Assembly: GCA_904501985.1 (NCBI GenBank)
Contig: CAJGCT010000066.1
Location: 1 to 5,208, forward strand
Origin: an uncultured Clostridia bacterium
GTDB taxonomy: Bacteria; Bacillota; Clostridia; Oscillospirales; CAG-272
Length of the DNA: 5,208 nt
Direction of reading: 5' to 3'
This document shows, in pieces, positions 1 to 4,732 of the stretch; the first letter of the stretch is position 1, and each line of letters opens with the position of its first letter. The notes under the pieces were generated by a model. The model searched no databases, was not told the origin of the DNA, and was given only the letters and a program-made list of their open reading frames with translations. The position numbers were made by a program, and so were the translations under genes.

Positions 1-480
1 AACGATTCCACCTTTCGGGGTTTCTCTGTACGAAATTTCTCGTTTCTCCGCTTCTTTTTTTGTGGTTACCGGTTTCCCAATGATTTTTATTATGTCATTG
101 TTTTGCTTTCGCATATTGCTTTCTGCCCACCGAACCCCTGTTACCTTTATTCTTCCCGTTCCCCCTCGTTCTTTCAATTCTTCGCAACAATATCGCGCAA
201 GCCGTGTCGGGGGAAATTTCTTTTTTACAATAAGCTGCCACATACTTAATTCCGGAGAATTTATCTGCACGCCTTCTATTGAACGAACATAGTATACCGT
301 TTCCGGAGCGTCTACCGTCGTAAGATTATGTACTATATCGTGATTTACTCCCGCAAGCTGTGCAAGTATTCTTATGCAATCGCTGTCTTTTCCTCCGCTG
401 TAGCATAAATAATATGGCTCACTCTCAGGTTCAAATGTTTTTAAGTAGTTTATGGCTCGTTTTTCTTTTTCTACATTCAT
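1..480 (-). CDS. PAPS reductase family protein (ATP-pyrophosphatase fold), 3' end cut by window edge
   Basis: The first 160 residues of a phosphoadenosine phosphosulfate reductase (CysH-like) family protein are visible; the frame stays open to the left edge, so the C-terminal part is missing. The nucleotide-binding PP-loop SGGKDS is at residues 28-33, preceded by a beta strand (YYLCY). A paired cysteine motif RYCCEELKE lies at about 96-104 and a GVRWAES..R motif at 115-124, the arrangement seen in phage-borne members of this family. The start is ATG at 480-478. It overlaps the rusA stop as ATGA and has AGGAGA about 9-10 bases upstream (490-495). Family enzymes activate or reduce sulfur compounds through adenylation chemistry, but phage copies have no settled role. 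Assimilatory sulfate reduction, or thio-modification of nucleic acid as with DndC-like relatives, are both only possibilities. Family assignment is confident; function is not. Confidence 0.88.
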   Translation of the reverse strand, partial: MNVEKEKRAINYLKTFEPESEPYYLCYSGGKDSDCIRILAQLAGVNHDIVHNLTTVDAPETVYYVRSIEGVQINSPELSMWQLIVKKKFPPTRLARYCCEELKERGGTGRIKVTGVRWAESNMRKQNNDIIKIIGKPVTTKKEAEKREISYRETPKGGIV

Positions 481-908
481 CGCTCAATATCTCCTGCTGC
501 ATAGTCCTGTATGACAACAATTACTTTAGGCTCCTCTGAGTAGAATTTATGGACATCGCAATCCACGATCTGCGAGTCATCATGATAAGCAATCTTATTA
601 AGGCTGTCTGCAATTATCTTGATTATGTTGTCCATATCAGGCTTTTTTGTCGGTCTTATTTTCCCGTCAATCATCTGCTGTCTCTTTTTCTTTGATACAC
701 TCTTGGGAATAGTAAAATACGTGTAAATATGCATATCAAGCATTGCATCACCGTCAAATCTATCATCGCCACACTGCTGCTTGTACTCTAATTTGACCAG
801 GTTTTCATAAGAAGCCGTATCTGCCGGCGTGTATGTATGTCCATTTCGTGTAAATCTCGGTCGTCCTTTGCCCTTCGGTTCACCCCAGACGGTAAACTTA
901 ATTTGCAC
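477..908 (-). CDS. rusA: RusA-type Holliday junction resolvase
   Basis: A 143-residue protein of the RusA endonuclease family, close to the usual length of 120-145. RusA enzymes are dimeric, Mg-dependent nucleases that cut Holliday junctions and branched phage DNA. The N-terminal strand with EPKGKGRPRF is at residues 10-19. The acidic active-site motif KPDMDNIIK is at 89-97, with D91 and D93 as likely metal ligands and K97 as the conserved lysine. D101 and the DD pair at 110-111, in SLNKIAYHDD, supply further conserved acids. I chose the GTG start at 908-906 because AGGAGG (918-923) sits 9 bases upstream; the longer frame reaching 929 would have to start on TTG and would translate the ribosome binding site itself. 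It overlaps the upstream initiator gene by 11 bp and the downstream PAPS-reductase-like gene by 4 bp, so translation is probably coupled. Confidence 0.93.
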   Translation of the reverse strand: MQIKFTVWGEPKGKGRPRFTRNGHTYTPADTASYENLVKLEYKQQCGDDRFDGDAMLDMHIYTYFTIPKSVSKKKRQQMIDGKIRPTKKPDMDNIIKIIADSLNKIAYHDDSQIVDCDVHKFYSEEPKVIVVIQDYAAGDIER

Positions 909-1839
909 TATTGTCCCCCTCCTCATCAAGCATCATATCAAGAATCTGTTTTTCGAGCTCTGCGTAATCTGTCTTGTTATCGTCTTCGTAGTTATTAAAC
1001 TTGCTCTTTCTTTGCTTGTCCGGGCCGAGACGTGCAGTTGACCTCTTAGCTTCCTTCTCAGCCTTATAATCAGCTTCTGCCCGCCTAAAGTCCCTCAATG
1101 TTTTAATGCCGGCATTAATCTTGTTGTCAATGATAGCCTTAGCATATGTCCACGTTCTCTTGCCCTGATCCACAGCTTCGTCTATTGCCGCTATTATCAT
1201 CTCCGGTTCAACGCCATCCTCGATATAGCTGACAATCGTATCAAGATGCTTATGCGTTACTATTCCGAAAATTTTCTCAAAGTATTCTGCTGTTTTTGCC
1301 ACCGCCGCTTCGCGTGCGCCGACATCTTTACTGCTTTCCTTTACTTTACTATTCTTTACTTTACTTTCCTTTACTTTACTTTGTGTATTATCGTCTACAT
1401 TTTGGGAGTTATTGTATACATTTACTCCGTTTATGTATACATTATCAGGAATTTCGCGTACACTAAGCAAAAGGTATTCACGCTTCATACTGACTTCGTC
1501 TCGTCTTTTCACGCTTTTCACGAAACGCAGCTGCATTCCGTGAGATGTCAGCACTTTATTTTCCTCATATACCCCACGGTCAAAAATACCCTGTTCGACC
1601 GCGGTATCCACATAGTCCAGCACATCTTTATCTGTAAGACCGTACTTGCTGCCAAGCAGTAGCGCGTCTATGTCTGTAAACTCTAAAAAATATCCGTTTT
1701 CGCCATAGGCGCGCTGCATTAGTTTGATTATGATCCCGAATCCGTTAAGCCCGTGTTTGGCCTCCAGAATCTCAAATTTTCGGTCAAGTGCTGTATCGAA
1801 AGGAAAGTAGTCAAGTCCGGGCTTGCTCGGTCTTGGCAT
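898..1839 (-). CDS. Phage replication initiator / replisome organizer (DUF4373 N-terminus, DnaD-like C-terminus)
   Basis: This 313-residue protein has the two-domain layout of Firmicutes phage replication initiators. Residues 1-125 match the Lin1244/Lin1753-like DUF4373 domain: the opening GLDYFPFDTALDRKFEIL at 8-25, then HGLNGFGIIIKLMQRAYGE, are typical. This is a winged-helix-type region expected to bind origin DNA. Residues 131-172 are a low-complexity linker, encoded by the tandem repeats described separately. Residues about 184-248 resemble the DnaD/DnaB_2 domain, ending in TWTYAKAIIDNKINAGI (229-245), a version of its YxxxIxxxW-like end helix with Asn-Lys in place of the usual Trp. A charged, probably disordered tail follows. 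The protein would open the origin and help recruit the host helicase. ATG at 1839 is preceded at 7 bases by AAGGGGG. It follows ssb by 18 bp and overlaps rusA by 11 bp. Confidence 0.88.
   Translation of the reverse strand: MPRPSKPGLDYFPFDTALDRKFEILEAKHGLNGFGIIIKLMQRAYGENGYFLEFTDIDALLLGSKYGLTDKDVLDYVDTAVEQGIFDRGVYEENKVLTSHGMQLRFVKSVKRRDEVSMKREYLLLSVREIPDNVYINGVNVYNNSQNVDDNTQSKVKESKVKNSKVKESSKDVGAREAAVAKTAEYFEKIFGIVTHKHLDTIVSYIEDGVEPEMIIAAIDEAVDQGKRTWTYAKAIIDNKINAGIKTLRDFRRAEADYKAEKEAKRSTARLGPDKQRKSKFNNYEDDNKTDYAELEKQILDMMLDEEGDNSAN
918..923 (-). promoter_or_regulatory. Ribosome binding site fixing the GTG start of rusA
   Basis: A perfect AGGAGG on the minus strand, followed by more G residues, ends 9 bases before GTG at 908-906. 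It lies inside the last codons of the upstream initiator gene. Upstream ATG (926) and TTG (929) codons in the same frame lie on the 5' side of this site, so they cannot use it. Confidence 0.8.
1336..1380 (-). repeat. Three tandem 15-bp A/G-rich repeats (candidate DNA unwinding element)
   Basis: On the minus strand the unit AGTAAAGTAAAGGAA occurs at 1380-1366 and 1350-1336 exactly, and at 1365-1351 with 13 of 15 bases matching. There is no cytosine on the minus strand over the 45 bases, and about 73 percent A+T. A partial fourth copy (AGTAAAG) follows after one codon. The array encodes the SKVKE/SKVKN/SKVKE linker, residues 154-168. Confidence 0.85.
1381..1443 (-). repeat. Three tandem imperfect 21-bp repeats (candidate iterons)
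   Basis: On the minus strand the units run 1443-1423, 1422-1402 and 1401-1381. All begin AATGTA followed by TAC, TAC and GAC respectively, so the first two share the core AATGTATACA apart from phase-dependent flanks and the third is degenerate. The 21-bp period is two helical turns, so the sites would lie on one face of the DNA. The repeats encode residues 133-153 of the initiator (NVY, NVY, NVD every seven residues). Confidence 0.75.
1405..1428. repeat. 24-bp interrupted palindrome centred on TGTATACA
   Basis: Each 12-base arm reads GGAGT-N-A-N-TGTA from either strand, with 10 of 12 positions pairing. It spans the junction of the first and second 21-bp units. A second copy of the palindromic core, ATGTATACAT, is at 1433-1442 with its centre 21 bp away. 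Such symmetry suits binding by a dimeric protein, most simply the initiator encoded by the same gene. Confidence 0.65.
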
Positions 1840-1857
1840 ACTTATTCCCCCTTTTTA

Positions 1858-2262
1858 TTAATTATTAAATGGCAAATCATCATCGTCCATATCAAGCGGC
1901 TCAAAATCATCTGAAAAATTCTCTAAATTAGACTGTTCTGATCCTTCCTGTGCACGCTTGCTCTCCCCAAAGCTTACCTCGTTTGCTATAACATCGGTAG
2001 CATAACAGCGTTTGCCATCCTGACCCTCCCAGCTTCTCGTTGAAATACGGCCTATAACAATAATCATCTTGCCTTTTGAAAAATACTTGCTGACAAATTC
2101 AGCCGTCTTGTTCCACGCAACACAGTTGATAAAATCCGTCTTATCCTCCCCGTGTCTGTTGTCAATCGCTACAGTGAAGCTGCATACCGGTTTTCCTGTC
2201 CCCGTGTGTCTCAGCTCCGGGTCGCGTGTGAGTCTACCCATTAAAATTGCTTTGTTAATCAT
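1858..2262 (-). CDS. ssb: Single-stranded DNA-binding protein
   Basis: A 134-residue phage SSB. The OB fold occupies residues 1-99, opening MINKAILMGRLTRDPELRHT, with the conserved FINCVAWNKTAEFV (44-57) and KGKMIIVIGRI (63-73). W50, Y60, F61 and W78 are candidate base-stacking aromatics. A disordered acidic tail follows from about 100, ending DMDDDDLPFNN. The tail normally recruits repair and replication proteins through a terminal Asp-Asp-hydrophobic-Pro-Phe; here two asparagines follow the Phe, which is unusual. It would coat single-stranded DNA during phage replication and RecT annealing. The ATG at 2262 overlaps the upstream gene's stop as ATGA and has GGAGG (2270-2274) seven bases upstream. 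Some hosts encode closely similar SSBs, but the operon context makes this the phage copy. Confidence 0.96.
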   Translation of the reverse strand: MINKAILMGRLTRDPELRHTGTGKPVCSFTVAIDNRHGEDKTDFINCVAWNKTAEFVSKYFSKGKMIIVIGRISTRSWEGQDGKRCYATDVIANEVSFGESKRAQEGSEQSNLENFSDDFEPLDMDDDDLPFNN

Positions 2263-2627
2263 ACTCTCGCCTCCATTTTGATCTGTCCCTCCGGCACAGA
2301 AGCCTTAGACAGCCTCCGTGTATGCTCGCGGACTTTTGTTGTTCTAACGCCGATTTCGGCGTAATACTTTTCCTTTAGCTTGCGTATAGTCTTGCTCTCA
2401 GCTTTTGCCCGGCCCTCATACTCACGGATAAAGCGCCCCCACTCCGAAGGATCCTCGCTGCGCCAGTAGCCGGAATGAGTGCTGGACGATAAAATAGGCT
2501 CGCCCGATTCCAATAACCGTTTGATTTCCTTCCGCAACATCCGGTCGGACAATCCGGTAAGATCCGCCAAGTCTGCCCGACTGATGGCATTCTCTTTTCC
2601 AAACGGGATAAGCTCAAGTAGTTCCAT
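2259..2627 (-). CDS. Winged-helix DNA-binding protein, function unknown
   Basis: A 122-residue basic protein. Residues 1-56 form a recognisable helix-turn-helix with wing: LLELIPFGKENAISRADLAD, then LTGLSDRMLRKEIKRLLESG as the recognition region (23-42), then a beta wing PILSSSTHSGYW (44-55). This N-terminal pattern recurs in short proteins of Firmicutes phage early regions. Residues 60-110 are predicted largely helical and rich in Arg and Lys, possibly a second nucleic-acid-binding or oligomerisation segment. It could be a transcription regulator or a replication accessory factor; the sequence does not decide. The start at 2627 is chosen because AAGGAG (2636-2641) is 8 bases upstream; the frame continues to an ATG at 2669, but that lies inside the preceding gene and would translate the ribosome binding site. 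The gene starts 14 bp after the HNH stop. Confidence 0.82.
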   Translation of the reverse strand: MELLELIPFGKENAISRADLADLTGLSDRMLRKEIKRLLESGEPILSSSTHSGYWRSEDPSEWGRFIREYEGRAKAESKTIRKLKEKYYAEIGVRTTKVREHTRRLSKASVPEGQIKMEARV

Positions 2628-2635
2628 ATTACCGT

Positions 2636-2641
2636 CTCCTT
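2636..2641 (-). promoter_or_regulatory. Ribosome binding site fixing the start of the winged-helix gene
   Basis: AAGGAG on the minus strand, 8 bases before ATG at 2627-2625 and directly beside the TAA stop of the HNH gene (2644-2642). It supports the shorter 122-residue protein. Confidence 0.75.
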
Positions 2642-3289
2642 TTAGATTTTTAACCTCAGTTGCTTGCACAATCTCTCGTCCAGTTTAATCCCATAAATGT
2701 GATTATCCTCAAAGAATTTCTTCTCTCCTGCATGAGCGGCATTGTGATGCTCCCGGCATAGCGCGATCGCGCTTCTTCCTAAATGATGAGCCGTCTCACG
2801 ATTCCCGCCCATTCCTATCTTAGATCCTGTAACATGATGCACATCCGCAGGCCTGCCGCACACAGCGCATTTCCGATAAAGCAGACACATATACAGATAG
2901 GTATCAATATCATCCGTTCGGTTTATCAACGATTCGTTTTTAATCGAAACACCCCACCGGAGACAGAATTCAATTAGATGGTTGATATACTCGCGTGCAG
3001 TGGTTACAGAGCAATCAGACAGACTAAAATATTTGCCGCCTGTGTTTACAATGTAATCGTATTTAAACCACTCCTTCAGATACTCCGGTGAGTGACCGCA
3101 ATAATCAGCTATATCTCTGATTGTCGCATAAGCCTTACGGCGTTGGTCATTCGTTATCGTCCGCCCGTCATTTAGCCTGATTTCAACGGAATTTACGTGC
3201 TTGTATATCATTTCCTTATCTATTGACTTATCGGGGATTACAATTAGGTTTTTGCCATCGTAGCCTATCACCTTGCCTGTGGTTACCAT
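2642..3289 (-). CDS. Putative HNH nuclease of the phage HNHc_6 type, NinB-like N-terminus
   Basis: A 215-residue protein. The C-terminal HNH module has CAVC (C141, C144) and CREH (C178, H181) as a likely structural zinc site. DVHHV (149-153) supplies the catalytic histidine, and HHNAAH (181-186) the Asn/His helix. The first 130 residues carry a beta-rich start (VIGYDGKNLIVIP), then TNDQRRKAYATIRDIADYCG (46-65) and SLSDCSVTTAREYINHLIEF (89-108). This resembles the NinB/Orf-type recombination mediators, although that link is by eye only. Proteins of this architecture and length are annotated as putative HNHc nucleases in phages of Firmicutes. Its position between a RecT/MBL pair and SSB suggests work on recombination intermediates rather than homing. 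The ATG at 3289 shares one base with the preceding stop (TAATG), with AAGGAG (3298-3303) 8 bases upstream. Confidence 0.88.
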   Translation of the reverse strand: MVTTGKVIGYDGKNLIVIPDKSIDKEMIYKHVNSVEIRLNDGRTITNDQRRKAYATIRDIADYCGHSPEYLKEWFKYDYIVNTGGKYFSLSDCSVTTAREYINHLIEFCLRWGVSIKNESLINRTDDIDTYLYMCLLYRKCAVCGRPADVHHVTGSKIGMGGNRETAHHLGRSAIALCREHHNAAHAGEKKFFEDNHIYGIKLDERLCKQLRLKI

Positions 3290-3927
3290 TACTCTCTCTC
3301 CTTGTGCTGATGCAGATATATATACTTACCATTTCCGCCGATATTGTTATATATAAACTCGTCACATTGTGCTTTGCTCAGGTGTTGCTCTCTTGCTCTA
3401 AGCTCATACGCATATTCGCCGGCCACTTGCTTGTCCATAATCCGCTGTCTGATCTCTTCGTCCTCATAATTGCACTCTATCATATACAGGTCATAATCTT
3501 TTGCAGAAATCCCCGACAGAGTACCGGTATCGGTAGCATAGAACAGCTTCTCGTTACCGATTTTTATTCGCCAACCACAGTTCAAAACATCGTGACTCAG
3601 CGGAAACGGCGATACCTGAAACCTGCCGTAGTCATACCATTTATCCATCTGCATAATATCAATGTTCCGTGATTTTATACCGCAATCTTTCAGATTTTCT
3701 TCAAGCCATTCTCCGCAAGCGAACCGCAGAGTAGGCCGTTCAGAACCTAATTTCCGAATTGTCCCGGACTTAAAGTGATCACCGTGAATATGCGTGAGCA
3801 TAACTAATTGAAGTGCATCCGCCTTTTTTCTCAACGCCCGGAAGGGCACGCCGCAGTCTATCAGTATTTTATTCTCTATCACTACGGCGTTTCCCTTAGA
3901 ACCTGTTTTCAGCACATCATAAATCAT
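3289..3927 (-). CDS. Metallo-beta-lactamase-fold hydrolase, YycJ/WalJ-like, probable nuclease
   Basis: A 212-residue MBL-fold protein. The metal motif THIHGDHF gives H46, H48, D50 and H51. Further ligands are likely H112 in LSHDV, D133 in YATDTG, and a late histidine in LHQH (H206 or H208). The opening MIYDVLKTGSKGNAVVIENK is the YycJ-type start, with the glycine-rich GSKGN and LIDCG. There is no separate nucleic-acid domain, and it is shorter than cellular YycJ (about 260). YycJ/WalJ relatives have been reported as DNA exonucleases, so a nuclease acting with RecT is plausible but inferred. It overlaps recT by 11 bp. The Shine-Dalgarno before ATG 3927 is weak (GGTG-like), so its translation probably depends on coupling to recT. 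Confidence 0.88.
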   Translation of the reverse strand: MIYDVLKTGSKGNAVVIENKILIDCGVPFRALRKKADALQLVMLTHIHGDHFKSGTIRKLGSERPTLRFACGEWLEENLKDCGIKSRNIDIMQMDKWYDYGRFQVSPFPLSHDVLNCGWRIKIGNEKLFYATDTGTLSGISAKDYDLYMIECNYEDEEIRQRIMDKQVAGEYAYELRAREQHLSKAQCDEFIYNNIGGNGKYIYLHQHKERE

Positions 3928-4732
3928 CCATATTCACCGCTTCAACTTCATCTATCGGTTCACTTCCTACATCGGGGACGTCAGCCTCATCAGCTTCAAC
4001 ATATTCAGGAGTAAGACCGACCCCTATTACTTCACCGTCACCGGCCACAGCGTTCTGCATATCGATCGACATAACTCCCCACTTACTTATAAGCTGACGG
4101 AGCATCGTCTTATATGCCATTGCATCAAAATCTTTTTCCCAAAACGTATAGCCTTTCTTCGCCTTATATCCTTGCGAATATGTTATAGCGTGACGTTCCA
4201 TCTTCTCTTTTGACCAATACATTATCTTGCGGAAGCCGTTGATGTATTCAAACATTGCATAATAGCCTATGGTTTCAGCCGCTTCACGCTCCGCATCGTC
4301 AAGTATAGGATTTATCTTGATTTCCTCCTGTATCGGATCATAGCTCTCAAGCTCCCCGTCTTTTACATTGCTGACTACAAGCTTCCTATACTGACCGCTT
4401 CTCAATGCAAGCTGTATGTATCCTTTATACCCAAGCTCAAACTGTGCTTTTTTAGCCACCGAGCCTTTTGCGTTATAAGGAACTAAGTAATACTGCCCGA
4501 GCTGTGGTGATGGCGAAAGGTTCAAACTCTCACCGAGTAAAGCTCCCGATAAAATACTGCCTGCATCGCATTCCTGAAGAGCCGGGTTAACCGCTACCGC
4601 TGATGTTATCGCGGCAGAAAACCGTCTTGCTCTGTCGGGATCACCCAACGTGTTATTGATAAGGCTCTTATACTTTTCCGTGCTCATTGCAACCGAGAAT
4701 TTTGGTCTCTGTGCTATCTGGTTATTATTCAT
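3917..4732 (-). CDS. recT: RecT-family single-strand annealing recombinase
   Basis: A 271-residue RecT protein, the usual length for the family. RecT binds single-stranded DNA, anneals complementary strands and promotes strand invasion in phage recombination. The conserved core begins NPALQECDAGSILSGALLGE, then LNLSPSPQLGQYYLVPYN, about residues 49-88. AQFELGYKGYIQLALRSGQY follows, and WEKDFDAMAYKTMLRQLISKWG lies towards the C-terminus, matching family hallmarks. The last 40 residues are acidic and probably disordered, ending VEAVNMDDL. I chose ATG 4732 because GGAGG (4741-4745) is 8 bases upstream; an in-frame ATG at 4747 is part of that site and lacks its own. It overlaps the DUF1351 gene by 8 bp and the MBL gene by 11 bp. 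The partner 5'-3' exonuclease usual for RecT is not visible here. Confidence 0.96.
   Translation of the reverse strand: MNNNQIAQRPKFSVAMSTEKYKSLINNTLGDPDRARRFSAAITSAVAVNPALQECDAGSILSGALLGESLNLSPSPQLGQYYLVPYNAKGSVAKKAQFELGYKGYIQLALRSGQYRKLVVSNVKDGELESYDPIQEEIKINPILDDAEREAAETIGYYAMFEYINGFRKIMYWSKEKMERHAITYSQGYKAKKGYTFWEKDFDAMAYKTMLRQLISKWGVMSIDMQNAVAGDGEVIGVGLTPEYVEADEADVPDVGSEPIDEVEAVNMDDL

Larger units (their letters stand above)
1336..1443. other. Putative phage replication origin inside the initiator gene
   Basis: A 108-bp block made entirely of two tandem repeat arrays placed end to end: three 21-bp units (1381-1443), then three 15-bp A/G-rich units (1336-1380). Iterons beside an AT-rich element within the coding linker of the initiator is the organisation of the lambda O origin, and origins within initiator genes are also known in several Firmicutes phages. 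The sequence shows the repeats directly; the origin function is inferred from layout and host gene. Confidence 0.55.

Noticed and set aside
1246..1662. A plus-strand open frame of 138 codons rich in Phe, Tyr, Leu and Ile, resembling a membrane protein.
   Set aside because: It is the antisense of the initiator gene; its hydrophobic repeats are the complement of the A/G-rich repeat arrays. It has no ribosome binding site and opposes the operon.
2375..2617. A second minus-strand frame of 80 codons inside the winged-helix gene.
   Set aside because: It overlaps a better supported frame with a strong ribosome binding site and recognisable winged helix; the alternative product has no coherent domain.
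2760..2773. A perfect 14-bp palindrome, AGCGCGATCGCGCT, in the HNH gene.
   Set aside because: It lies within codons of a conserved segment of the HNH domain (RSAIAL before the zinc CREH), there is no second copy, and a single 14-bp palindrome is not improbable by chance in about 5 kb. It includes a GCGATCGC octamer like cyanobacterial HIP1, but one copy means nothing.
3223..3672. A plus-strand open frame of 149 codons with hydrophobic stretches.
   Set aside because: It lies antisense across the end of the MBL gene and the start of the HNH gene, both of which are clear family members; no ribosome binding site or recognisable motif.
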